Assembly (NCBI GenBank): GCA_036023115.1
Contig: JAYKKT010000086.1
Coordinates: forward strand, 14,151,501 to 14,215,500
Source of the DNA: Brasenia schreberi
Taxonomy: Eukaryota; Streptophyta; Magnoliopsida; Nymphaeales; Cabombaceae
DNA length: 64,000 nucleotides
Reading direction: 5' to 3'
The notes below the pieces were generated by a model, which saw only the letters and a program-made list of their open reading frames with translations, did not search any database and was not told where the DNA came from. The position numbers and the translations under genes were made by a program. This document shows, one piece after another, positions 1 to 10,739 of this stretch (its first letter is position 1; every line of letters starts with the position of its first letter).

Positions 1-1017
1 AGAGTATCAAAAGGCAATATTGTAATAAGGGTCTATATAGCATATGCCAATTTATATTGCTAGCAGAAAAGGGAATCTGATAATAAGAATACATATATCT
101 TACGTTGATTTATAATGTATCAATAGGAGAAGATGGGGAAGACTAAAATGGTATTGTCAAAGGCCACAGCTCAAAAGAGTAGCTATAACCTGTGGCAGAG
201 AAAGATTTGATAAAGACACTACTATTAAAGCATGAGTAGGATCACTAGCCAAACATAAAACAAACAAAAAATAGAATATAGGCAAGAAAACAACAAAGAT
301 TTTTGAGTTCTTTTTTATATTGACAAAGGAAACCTTGCCATTCATGAGATGATTGGGGCATCAACACTACAATATTACCATCAAAATGAGCAAAAACTAT
401 TTTTTTGAAAGATACTTTTATGTTATTTCCCTTAACAACAACCCTGAGGCATTAAAGGTTGAGCAGATGAACAAAGTAAAAAATAAAATATCCATAAGAA
501 AGAAACATTATTTATAAATAAATAACAAAATCTATAATAAAGTGATGAGAGAAAAAAAGGAATATACCAAAAGTAGATTATAGTAGAAGCAAATTACAAT
601 ATAAATTAGCCCAAACATAACCAAATTGATCATTGTTGGATATATTTTGTTTGCAAGAGCTTGATTTTACAATGACTGATCCAAAAAATTTGTGGGTTTT
701 TATGTGCCACGACCCACAAATCACAATGTTTTACACTACCATTCACCCACCAACAATGGGATTCAAACTGTCAAACAAAGTTAACAAACTAGAGTAGAGA
801 GAGAAATAGAGAGAGACGATTACCTTAGTTGCTCCGTCAGATTGCAGCTAGATGGAGGTAGTGATGGGTTGTAAAGTTTAAACCCTAACCCTTTTAGTTT
901 TTCAAGTAACTTGGATTGGATCTTATAATTCCAATCCAAAAACAATAAAGGTTAGCTTTGCCTAGCCCTCATTGGCCCAACTTCAAATATTGGGTCAGAC
1001 CCATTTTGACATCGCTA
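1..1017. other. AT-rich stretch, no gene recognised
   Basis: No reading frame here resembles a known family. Around 780-900 there is a GA-rich run and a minus-strand sequence with an AAG|GTAATC donor-like site at about 823-830. That would be compatible with a 5'-UTR exon of a minus-strand gene off the left edge, but nothing else supports it. Confidence 0.4.
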
Positions 1018-1800
1018 GAAATTTGTGACTGAGCAAGCACATGAGTTTCAGTTTCTATATCATGGTCTTAAGAAAGTCGAGATGGAGCTTCTTGATAAAT
1101 TTATTGTTATGTCTATTATTGAGAAATTTTCTAAGTCTTAAGAGGGTTTGACCTAGATTTTAAGTACAAAAATAATAAGATGACTAGATGATCTCATGGT
1201 GGACATAGCAATAGAGGAAGAGCATAGAAGCTAGAAACCAGTTATGCTTAGCACCCCTAGACAACTTGATGATTTAAAAGACACTGCCTAGTAATCCTAA
1301 AGAAAAATAGGTAAAGTATAAGCCAAATATCAAGATCTAAAAGAAACCCAAAAACAAATCATGTTGGATTTGTAGTTAGGTTGGACATTGGGTTAGGAAC
1401 TGTCTCACGAAGAAAGTCAAGAAACATATAGTTGTTGAGCTATGGTCAATATGGTGACCACTACACCTACTTCTAGTGGCGGGTATCTATCTCTTAAATC
1501 AATATCCTTTTTTATTTATGAGCCACACATGTAGAACCTATGATTGAATCTTATATGAATTTTAGTGTTAGTAAAGTCTCTTTTTCTTATTCTTTTATTG
1601 CTTATAATTGAATCATCTCATGTATGGCATGTGAGGTTGGGTCATGTTATTTTTGATTTCATGAAACAAATGGTGATTTTGAGTCATATTTTTAAGACTA
1701 TAATAGATAGAAAATACAAATGTGGTATTTGTGTGCAAGAAAGGTAACTTAGGAAACTATTTCATATGGTTGCTCAAAAATATAAAATTTTAGATTTGGT
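1018..1800 (+). mobile_element. Decayed Ty1/copia fragment (gag to pre-integrase)
   Basis: Scattered reading-frame pieces match copia Gag-Pol in the right order. At 1020-1130 a UBN2-like stretch reads QAHEFQFLYHGLKKVEMELL, then IIEKF. At about 1360-1405 there is a zinc-knuckle remnant (CWIC, then GHW, then C). At 1565-1747 a GAG-pre-integrase piece reads WHVRLGHVIFD followed by CGICVQER. Many stops and frameshifts separate them, and no LTRs, integrase core or reverse transcriptase are found. It belongs to a different copia lineage from the elements at 13 kb and 23 kb. It is a fossil with no expected function. Confidence 0.6.
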
Positions 1801-2280
1801 GCACACTTTTAAAGTACACCTTTTTGAAAATGAAATGTTTTGGAAATTCTATAAAATCCCCTCCTACAGAATTTGAAGGTTTTTCTAGATCCTCCTCCAA
1901 GCTTTGATCATTCTCGAGAATTTTGAATCTTAGAGAAGTTTGAGTTGACGCATGATTTTCACAAACACCTGTTTTGGCTTTGAAATTTTTGCAAGTTTTG
2001 AAGATTTTGAGCCTTTTAAAAATACAACTTTTTCTTCAAATTTCTTGGCTTTTTCAAAATTTATACCAAGAGCCAGTATATACAAAACTTTGTTTTTGGT
2101 ATTTTCAGGTTTTTCCATGTTTTTGGTTTTTTGTAAAGAAAAGACATTAGGAGAAATGCAAATCGCACTTTTTTTGGATTTTTTGCAATTTTCCAATGTT
2201 TTTGGGTTTTGAGGTTTTTCAAATTGTTTTTGGATTTTGAGAATATGTAATTTTTTTTGGATTTTTGGTTGAGGAGGGGT
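1801..2280. other. T-rich spacer, nothing recognised
   Basis: A low-complexity T-rich stretch between the copia scrap and the left truncation of the gypsy element. Long overlapping frames on both strands here are composition artefacts (lysine/phenylalanine-rich). Confidence 0.4.
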
Positions 2281-2313
2281 CTTCCATCGTACCTACAAAG
2301 AAAACGCCATGAA

Positions 2314-2570
2314 TCAGTCTCTAAATAAGAGATCTAAGCCATAGGTTTCGATTTTAGGAGGTTCCAGGGCACCCTTGACCCAAGTGGTCGTAGGTGGTGG
2401 TTCCGGGGGTATGTTTGGAACATAGCCTATCCCATACCTATTTGGATTTGGATTTGGTAAGATGGGCTCTAGACAACCTCGGTTTTGATTCCCTAAACTT
2501 TGGTAGGGCATATAACCCATGTTTAACAGCATGTTCCAAGGTGTTTTGGTTTATGAAAATTCTTTGTATA
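2314..2570 (-). pseudogene. G-patch-like segment of gypsy polyprotein
   Basis: The frame reads LLNMGYMPYQSLGNQNRGC, then EPI, and later YGIGYVPN. This has the glycine spacing of the G-patch-like motif found downstream of the protease in some plant gypsy polyproteins (a GYxxxxxLGxxxxG pattern followed by GxGY). It lies downstream of the protease frame in the same element and orientation. The next expected domain, reverse transcriptase, is absent. The motif assignment is by eye. Confidence 0.45.
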
Positions 2571-2668
2571 GTGGATGACCTTGGAACTTGTTGTCATCCA
2601 TGTCATGCTCAAAGGGTTTTCTATTTAGGGATTTTGGAAATATTGGGAGTTTTTTTTACCTAGGATGG

Positions 2669-3451
2669 TTACGATTTTGGGCGAGCCAGCTTTAAGCTGC
2701 CCCTTGACATATACGACATTCCTAGGTTTTTGGAGGATGATTTCCCGGGGTTGGTCTCATAGGCTTTATGACTTGACAAGCAAGGGAAGTTTTGAACTCT
2801 TCTCAGTTGAGGATGGTTTTCGCCTAGAATTACCATGATTTTGTTTTCATAGGGGATTTTTACACACCTATAGAAGGTGGATGGTACGGCTCGATGGCTA
2901 TGTGTCCATGGTCTTCCCAGCAGTAGGTTGTAATGGGGGTGTATGTCTAAGACATGGAACACCCCTGCATGGGTTATACCCCCTATTTCTATGGGTAACT
3001 CTATGGCTCCTAAAGGTTTTAATGCATTTCCATCGTATCCTTTGATAACGATGGGGCTTGGGTTTATAGAGGTCAGGGTGACTCCGATTTGACAAGCCAC
3101 GTGTAATAGAAGGATGTTAAGACCTCCTCTCCCATCAACCAAACACCTGTCGAGAGGATGGTGATTTAATACCACCTCTATATGCAAGGCTTGGTTGTGG
3201 GTTTCATATGGTCTTTCTATCTCATCTTCTGAGAACATGATTGGTGTTTTAGCACAGATGGGTGCCACTAGGAATGACAGGGATTCAGGGGTTATAGTTG
3301 AGTTAACCTTGGATCTTTCTAAGATTTTTTCTAAAACTTGTCTATGCTTGGAAGAAGTTTGAATTAATTCTAGGATAGACATGTTTACGGGGATCTTGGA
3401 AAGATGAGTTTCAAAATAATATGGGGTTAACACGTTTTTTCCTTTATTCAT
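2669..3451 (-). pseudogene. Gypsy retrotransposon aspartic-protease region
   Basis: This open frame of 260 codons matches the retropepsin-containing region of plant gypsy polyproteins. It has the lead-in FETHLSKIPVNMSILELIQT, an MFSEDEIERP segment, the protease core around CLVDGRGGLNI, then LGAIELPIEIGG, VFHVLDI and NLLLGRPW. The usual active-site triplet after the hydrophobic strand (D-N-G or D-S-G) reads D-G-R-G here, so catalysis is doubtful. The role in the intact element would be to cleave Gag-Pol in virus-like particles. It ends in a stop shortly before the G-patch-like piece. It is a fragment of a dead element, although this frame itself is unbroken. Confidence 0.7.
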
Positions 3452-3454
3452 GAC

Positions 3455-3922
3455 CTATGATGCCCTAAGAATGCATGCTTTTGAAGGGCTAGGAATACTG
3501 ATCACTTTTTTTGTAGTATTTTTTTTTAGATGTGGGGGTTGATAGATCCTTCCGGACCTAGGTACCTCGCCCACAAGTTCCCTAAGGCTTGCTCCTATGT
3601 TGGCTCTATTTTTATGCTTTGGAGCACCTTGAATTTCTAAGATTGCTCTAGCCGAGAGCGGGACTCTAAGCGCTCCCCGGATCACTACTTGTTTGGCTTT
3701 TTTGAATATGATGAGATAAGGTAGTGTGTGACAAGTAGTGAAGTCAGTATGCAATGCATGCACTAAACCTTTTGAGGAAGCCGAGAAAGCACATACCTCT
3801 TTTTCCTTCCCACTGGTACTTGCGTGATTGGGGAAGGGTTCTTTAAGCACAACTTGGGCAGTCTCCAGTTCCCCAATGACCTGGAGCCGACCCTGCTCTA
3901 TCAAGTCCTCGATTTTATTCAA
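3455..3922 (-). pseudogene. Gypsy gag C-terminal/linker region
   Basis: An open frame of 155 codons between gag and protease of the same element, starting NKIEDLIEQGRLQVIGELET. Just upstream (about 4080-3925) another frame gives LKGTALKWLAFYDLSQFATF and EELANNFMQRF, which resemble the capsid-like retrotransposon gag domain, so gag is frameshifted. A zinc knuckle is not evident. The segment has no function outside the element. Confidence 0.5.
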
Positions 3923-4089
3923 AAGGGAAAAACATTTGTTTGTATCAAGGTGTTCAAAGTGGGCATTACTTCTATGGTGTGAGAAAATCTTTGCATAAAG
4001 TTGTTCGCTAACTCTTCAAAAGTAGCGAACTGGCTTAGGTCGTAAAAAGCGAGCCATTTTAAAGCAGTCCCCTTGAGGGAAAGGGAAAA

Positions 4090-4599
4090 TCAATATATCC
4101 ATTTCGTAGAGTCCTTTTTCTTTTTGTGGACTCTACGAGAAAAGAGTTGCAAGTGGGATCTAAGATCCCCCGTGCCATCATACCGATGGAAATTTGGTAT
4201 ATCGTCGTCACTATCTGTTTCATAATCTAGAGAAAGAAAATCAGACAAGGCGTATGATCTCTTTTCTTTGTTTTGGCCCTTCAATAGTTGTTGAAGGGCT
4301 TTTCGATCCTTCAGTGTGAAGGAATCGTGATATTGGTCCCCCTTTATTGCGGAGGATTCTTTGGGCTTTTTGGACTTGCCAGGTTTTTTCTTAGCTTTAG
4401 CAGGTTCGCCATGAGACGAACAAGAGTTAGCTGCCTCAGCCTCTTGGCTAAGGGCAGCGATTTTTGCTTCAAATTCCCTTCGCAAGTCTTCGAGCTCTTC
4501 TTTTTTGCATTTGAGATGTGTTTTTGAAAATTTCTTTGAAAAGGAACTTGACAAGCATGAGGCTCGGCTAGACACTTCATTGGAGTCTGAACTCGACAT
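4090..4599 (-). pseudogene. Gypsy gag N-terminal region
   Basis: A frame of 169 codons starting MSSSDSNEVSSRASCLSS. It has a Glu/Lys-rich probable coiled coil at residues 28-55 and a Lys-rich basic patch at about 70-85. Near residue 136 the phrase IPNFHRYDGTGD resembles the motif that opens the capsid-like domain of plant gypsy Gag. The frame stops soon after, and the following capsid part sits in another frame (about 4080-3925), so Gag is broken. It starts about 130 bp inside the LTR/primer-site boundary, where a gag start is expected. Confidence 0.6.
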
Positions 4600-4700
4600 G
4601 ACTCAAAAATTTTGAAATCTTACAAGTGCAAACACGCAAAAGTTAAACACTTTTTGGAAAAAATTTCGAAGTTTTGTTTGTTTTATCGAAGTTTGCTTAA

Positions 4701-4730
4701 GACCCGAGTCCCACCGGGCATGCCAAAATC
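4701..4730 (-). other. Primer-binding-like site of the gypsy element
   Basis: Directly inside the LTR end, the minus strand reads TTTTGGCATGCCCGGTGGGA. It has the TGGC...GGTGGGAC form seen next to the LTR in several plant gypsy elements. The matching tRNA was not verified. Confidence 0.5.
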
Positions 4731-5246
4731 TGTAAACATGAAAATTTTCACTCCCAGTTTATGAGACCAGAAATAAACCTTTTTGTTTCTACATCATTTT
4801 TGCGAGCGTGTCAGCTAGCTTACTCAAACTAGCGAAGGTTTTTGAAAGATTTTTTACTTTATGGCGATTGTGGGAAAGCGGGATCTTTTTGCTTAAACCT
4901 TCTTGAACCGATACTCAAGGGTCAATTTAAATGCTTAGAAACTTTGATTTTTTAAATCAAATACTAACTTCAAATTATCAGTGTTTGATGAATTTGATGT
5001 ATGCCTTCTCTGCAATTTTTATTACGGCTGCTTATCGACCCTAAGTCTTTGTGAGTTTTATCTATTTAGGCCTGATATGTGTGTGAATATGTGGCCTATT
5101 TTCGACGTGGTTTGAGCGAGGATTTGAGGGCTTTTGAAAGAGAGCGAATGATGCGCGCTCACTCAACTTTAAGTAAACCCACACAAATGGAAATGCAACT
5201 CTACTTCCACTGAAGTAAACTCACACGACTTGAAAATATATAACTA

Positions 5247-5690
5247 TGTTTTATCCTAAGAGCGAAAAGGCTCAATGTGTGTGAGTGTAAAGAGCGAAAA
5301 GGCTCGAGTGTTCGTGGGTGCTTCTCGTGTGAAATTTAAATGACAACTCACACAACTTAAAAGTAAATCCACCCGAAATGTAATTGCAACTCACACGACT
5401 TTCACTAATGTAAATACCCGGAATGTAAGTGCAACTCACACGACTTTCTCAAAGTAAATACCCAAAATGTAAGTGCAACTCACACAGCTTTCATGAAAGT
5501 AAATACCCAAATTGAAGTATATATGTTTAGCTTAAGAGCGGACAGGCTCAATGTGTGTGCAATCGTGTGCAATATAAGAGCGAAAAGGCTCAAGTGCATG
5601 TGGGTGTCTTTGTGTGCAGTTAAGAGCGAGAAGGCTCAAGTGCACATGTGTGGTTGTGTTTCATACACAAATATTACATCTCAGGGGGAG
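5247..5690. repeat. Interleaved tandem repeats inside the gypsy LTR
   Basis: Two unit types occur. Type A contains GAGCGAAAAGGCTCAAGTGC followed by a GTGTG-rich tail, with copies near 5260, 5292, 5535, 5576 and 5622. Type B contains AATGTAAGTGCAACTCACAC followed by GACTTT and AAAGTAAATACCC, with copies near 5380, 5418 and 5468. The layout is A-A, then B-B-B, then A-A-A, so the A array was split by the B array. Units are roughly 40-50 bp and imperfect. Confidence 0.65.
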
Positions 5691-5937
5691 ACTTCTCTCC
5701 ATTATTACAACTCCGTTCCGAATTGAATTGAATTTAAATGAGTAATGTAAAACCGAATGTAAATAGCACTTACAATTGTTCGGTTTTGCCTCTCGGGTTC
5801 GCTCGGGTCTTCCTTCGTTACAGCCGGGAGGTAAGTCCCTTGGTTGGGTTCCAAGAGGGTGCTTGGGTATGGGTCCACTTAGGAGCAGCCGAATGGGTGT
5901 GGGCTTGGATTGGGTGCCAAGGTGAGTTCGACAAAGA

Positions 5938-7080
5938 GGATAGGTTGGTCCAGGCTTAAGGCCAACTAATTAGGCATGGTTTGGGTTTAGAGGGGTAGGT
6001 CGAGCCAATGGTGGCTCGATTTGGTTTTGTCTAGGTGGGTCTTAGGATGGCAACCCAAGCTAGGTCCGGTTGGGGCATGTGGCTAGGTTCAAGGTAGTGT
6101 TGGTCTACTAGGTTTAGTTAGGCCAACAAGACTTGGTCGGCCAAGTGGGTGCAGTCTAGGGTAGTATGCTAGGTTCAAGGGGTTAGTTGGGTCGAGTTGT
6201 GGCTAGGGTTAGGTGGGTCCTAGGGCAGGAAAGCTTGGGTGTGGTCTAGGTCGGGTGTGGGCCAGCAAGGGCAGGCCGTGGGGTGCTTGGCTAGCCTAGG
6301 TGGTCGTGGCTGGGGTATGTGGGTTCGGTCATGGGTTAGCTAGGTTCAGCTGGGGCACTGGCCAACAAGGGGTGTAGGCCAACAATGTTTGGTTGAGTGA
6401 TGGGTTTTGTGGGGCAGCAGACCGAGTGCAAGGTGCACTCGGTTTGTGCTTGTAGGCTAGGTGCATGCCAGCAAAAGGGGTTGGCCGAGGGGTGTCGAAC
6501 CAGGTGGGGTGCAAACCAGCAGAGGGGCTGGCCGAGTGTAGGTTATGGGCGAGTAGTGGCTAGGTTTTAGGTGGTGTTGGGTCGAGTTGTGGCTAGGATG
6601 GTTCAAGCCAAATGAGGGGCAGGCCAGCAAAGGCAGGCCGGGTGGTGTTTGTGCGGGGTAGCTCAAGCCAAGTGAGGAGCAGGCCAGCTGAGGTGTAGGC
6701 CAGCAAGGTTTGACCGAGTGCACGGTGCACTGGGTTTGGTGGGCGATGTGGGTCGGTTTGGTAGGGAGATAGGCCAACAAAGGGGCTGGCCGAGTGGGTC
6801 TAGTCAAGTGGGGTGCAGGCCAGCAGAGAGTGCGGTTTTAGTGGTTGGGTCTTTGTGGAGTCGGTTGGGGGTTTTAGGGTGTCTAGGATGTGTTTTGGCT
6901 AGGCTTAGTGCAAGTGGGTTAGGTCGATTAGGTGGCTGGGTCAAGTTAGCTAGGTCTAGGCGGTATGGGTTGGGTCAAGTAATGGCTAGGTCTAGGCTAG
7001 GTTTAGGGACTTACCTCTTGCAGCTAAGTCCACCATTTGCAGCCGTGTTTGCAGCCCAAGCTAGGTCAAGGTCCACAAGA
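5938..7080. repeat. GC-rich degenerate repeat zone in the gypsy LTR
   Basis: Motifs such as GGCCAGCAA, GGCTGGCCGAGTG, GGTCGAGTTGTGGCTAGG and GGTGCACTCGG recur at irregular spacing. Base composition is far from the AT-rich flanks. Proline-rich frames on the minus strand and glycine-rich frames on the plus strand follow from this composition and are not genes. Confidence 0.55.
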
Positions 7081-7857
7081 CTTGAACCCACTTAGCCCTT
7101 GTTTGAGCCCACATGGCTAAAGCCCACCAATGTTGACTTTTTCCACCCACTCTCTTTCTCTCTCATCACAAGCCCCTCTCCAAGCTTTCACGTGAACTTT
7201 TTCACCCCCACCCCCCCCTTGGTCCTATTTATAGGCCAAGGGGTGGGTCTTGGATTTGGATCTTGGATATGGATTTTGAGATCCAAATCCAATCCAATCA
7301 CTATTTGGATCTGGATCTGAATATTTTTGTCCAGATCCAATCTAAAAACTTCTTTCTTCAGTCCTTCTTGGTGTTTTGAAACGGGCAGTTTTGAATGGGC
7401 CCTAGTTTCGTCAAGGACTCGTTTGGGCTGGGTTTTTCCCAGTTTTCTTGTCTGACCTGCTTCTCACTTTCTGGATTCTATTTTGTCTAATTTTTATTTC
7501 CATCGGCTTGGGGTTTGATTTCTAACAGCTTCATTGGGGCTTTGGCTTCGTCTTTCATGTTTCGAGACTGAAGTCTACTCCTGGCCTGAATGCTCATTTT
7601 GCTTTTCAGCCTTGTTTTCAATCGGACGGGCTGAACCTTTGCTTTTTCACCCATTCTTGAGCTGCTTTTGATCAGGTTTCACCTGCTTTGTAAATTTTGG
7701 GTTTTGGCCTGGGTTCAAAAACCTTTATTTTGAAGGAATTTTAGAAAGAAGTTAAAACTTTGCAACTCTAGGGTTTTAAAAGTTCAAAATAGGTTTAAAA
7801 ATGCTTTTTGAAAACCAGGTGTTTGTTTGAAAATAACCCCATTTTGTGGTGTTTACA

Positions 7858-10700
7858 CCTACTCCTAAGAAAAGAAAAGACATATTGTATCATTCATTGC
7901 CTCGATCTTGATCCAATTATACATATCTATATAAGCTTTCACTAAAACAACAAAAAACATGTTGAGCTTTTCAGATGTGATTCTTGATAACTCCTCACAT
8001 CTCTGTACTTGACATTATAATCCTTCCTGAACTTCTACGAGCTATGTGTCTCTTGTATTTCAAAACTTTTGATCCTCTATCATGTATCCTCATGTATTTT
8101 CTAATGTCAACACATGCCCCCTACGACTATATATCCATAATTATCAAGGATATGAGTCGTACTCATAGTAATTTCTTGCCAAAAAAATAGACACATTTGT
8201 TTCTCAAGTATGATTCTCAGGATTCTATTCATTTGCGTTAGGAATCTACAAATGCAATAGCTTCCTTCCCATTTCTCTTGCATAGCACAAACTCAAGCAA
8301 ACTTAGTTGGAATCCCTTATTTCTCTACTCCCATGGCTTCTCCTTTGGATATTGTTCTTCCTCCAACTATTGAATCTACACTTGGACTTTTTGACTTCCA
8401 TATTAGATAACTCTCTTTGAGTCAAACTGAATTTGTGATATCTGGATATCCAAATTTTCTTCACACCTAGCCTATGACTAATCAATTGTATGTTAATTAA
8501 GCAAATAAAGTTTGAGAGCTCTTACGATTGGGTTCAATGAGGTATTCATGGCTTCATTTTGTTATTATGCTTAGCCATAAATTTTGGCAATGACCTCCTC
8601 TACTCCTGATCTTTTTGAATCTCTCGATATAACTACTTTCAATTTTCTTTTGGAATGATATCTTCAATCATTCTAGATGTTCAAGTGATAATAGGCCTTT
8701 TAGTCAAGGGTGTTGATCATGTCTTTTTAGTGGACTGAGATTTCTATACCCTAAAACTCTCATTACAACTCTCTTGGAATGATTTCATCCACCATCACTC
8801 AAGTATCAGACAAGTGACAGATGATGCCCACCATGTATTCCTGCGATTGTGGTTCTCTCATTATATTACATGTGTTCATAGAACCAAAGTTAACAGTGAA
8901 TGCATATGGTACATCTATGCTATTATGTCTAGCATCAAACTATCCCTCGCCCCCTTCTTTTTTGCTATGCTCTACCATTCGATCAATTCTGCTCTTTAAA
9001 CTCTTTGAAATGATAATCTTACCCATCTTGTAGGTGTCTATTGTGGTTCCCCAATTTTGGATTCATTTATACTTTTTCAAGTTCGAGTTTTCATACCTTT
9101 CTCTCCAATGCAATATTATAGATAAATTGGGTCACCTTTAAGCATGATCCTTCGGACCTCGTTTTCACCATCAGAGATTAGTACTCTATTGTAGTCCATC
9201 ACTCCTACCGAGATATCTTTTCTTCTGCCATATTTTTGAGCTCTTGCTTGTAGCTCAATCGGTGATTTCAAAGAGAATCTCTATAGTGTTGGATTGTCGA
9301 GAATCTTTTTTCTTTAATTTTTATTTTATAGTGTCTCTCGGTCATCTCGATTTAATCCAATTGTCGTTCAATCATACTACCCACATTGCTTAGCCCGCCA
9401 ATTGGGTTTCCATCAATGCCTACCAATTATCAAGGAGCTCTTGCTTAATAATCATTAGCAAGAAGAACTTTTCCTCATACTCTCCGACTCATATCCTTGT
9501 CCTAACGAGACCCTAGAATTCCCTTCTTGGTGGATAGTTATTCGTATGGAGATGTCAAAATCTTGATTGATGCATACAAATCGAGACTCATCGACTATAA
9601 GGTGGACATGATCACTAGAAATAATCAACTCCTTCCTTATCTTCACGAAAAGGGGAACTTTCATGATTGAGCAACTTAACACAAGACCCTTCTTTCCTCT
9701 TTCCATGCTGAATGAAATTGGTCATGATTTATATATTATACAAACCCTTTAGAGAGACACAAATCTTCCTTCTAGATTGGGAAGATTAATTAAAGAGGCT
9801 TCTGATGTCTTTATTCAAATCCATGAATATTTTCACACCAATCAATACTGATGATTCACAACCCAAACCCAACTTACTTCTATCGACAAACATCAAGCTC
9901 ATATATGCTCGTTCTCTCGACATGTTGTTGATGTTAGGGAGCTCCATCACAATTTGACTACCCAAATAATGGAAGTATCCTCATGTGTAGCTGATCTTGA
10001 ATAAAGAGACTAGATTCTTCAAGCCAAGATTTTGTCCCTCGAGGAGAAATTCAAGACCCTTTATCGGTGTTGCCAAGAATTATGAACCAAAACTTTTTGG
10101 GTGTAGTCTGACCTCAATGTTTTGCAATCCTAGGTAGTCATTGCTTGATAAGTGGAATTTTAGCTTATCACAAGCTCGTTTGAGAATCACAAGAGCTACA
10201 TGCTTTGCTTTTCAATTGTGAAACTCTTGAGAGGAATGCTTGATAGGACGCTCCTTACAATAGCAATCTTGAGAAATGTTGGAAAGATTTGAGGGAAATT
10301 CTGCAATAGATGTTGGGCTAGGTCATGTAAGATACATGTGCAAGCTAAAGATATTATAATGATGATCTTGTTATCATTTTTTGTCATTAATGATCAATAT
10401 AAAATATCTAATCTCTTATGCATGCATGTTTAATTTTAATCTTTTACTTTCTTACCCCCTACTTTTCGTTAGTAAAAATGTCATTTAATGTTATACATTA
10501 CTGTATCATCACATCATTGAGCCCATTACCACCTTGAATTGTGAACTGAACAACCATGCAAGGCAATACAACTTGACATTGACTGAATATGGTTTCCTTC
10601 CACTATAAAATATGACCATGGGTTCTATTATCTAACATATTTTTCTTTGAAAAATTATTAACTAACCTATGCATCCAAGCTTCGAGATTTTTTCCTCAAC
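7858..10700. other. Gene-poor region, nothing recognised
   Basis: Only short frames occur and none resembles a family I know. Near 8815-9035 overlapping frames look like decayed coding sequence (phrases MYSCDCGSLIILHVFIEPKL, MLLCLASNYPSPPSF), perhaps part of the same dead plant-mobile-domain locus that is clearer from 10.7 kb. I cannot support that link. Confidence 0.35.
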
Positions 10701-10739
10701 CAACGTTCCATGTCTTTCAACAATACTTTTTGTCTAGAA

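Larger units (their letters stand above)
2281..7857 (-). mobile_element. Truncated Ty3/gypsy retrotransposon (LTR, gag, protease, G-patch-like)
   Basis: Read on the minus strand the order is a long LTR (7857-4731), a primer-binding-like site (4730-4701), a gag-like frame (4599-4090), a gag/linker frame (3922-3455), a protease frame (3451-2669) and a G-patch-like frame (about 2570-2314). Reverse transcriptase, RNase H, integrase and the second LTR are missing, so the 3' half has been lost at about 2280. The protease region with the phrases FETHLSKIPV, LPIEIGG and NLLLGRPW is typical of the plant Tat/Ogre-like gypsy branch; the exact lineage is inferred. No target duplication can be tested because one end is gone. 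Confidence 0.75.
4731..7857 (-). repeat. Long terminal repeat (about 3.1 kb) of the gypsy element
   Basis: The segment is bounded by short inverted ends, TGTAAACA at 4731 and TGTTTACA at 7850-7857, and one boundary abuts the primer-binding-like site. At 3,127 bp it is long for an LTR. Its gag-proximal third carries tandem repeats (5247-5690), its middle is GC-rich and repetitive (5938-7080), and the rest is unique. Only one copy lies in the window, so LTR identity rests on the termini, the primer site and gag position rather than on a paired copy. Open frames inside it are repeat artefacts. Confidence 0.65.

Noticed and set aside
5340..5690. Regularly spaced short repeats resembling a CRISPR array
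   Set aside because: The units are contiguous tandem repeats without unique spacers, lie inside a plant retrotransposon LTR, and have no cas-like genes nearby.
6329..7320. Long proline- or glycine-rich frames on both strands
   Set aside because: They follow from the GC-rich degenerate repeats of the LTR; no family resemblance and no start context.
9160..9320. Possible tRNA-like sequence (TAGCTCAATCGGTGA)
   Set aside because: A D-arm-like string occurs, but there is no matching anticodon arm, T-arm consensus or acceptor pairing at the right spacing.
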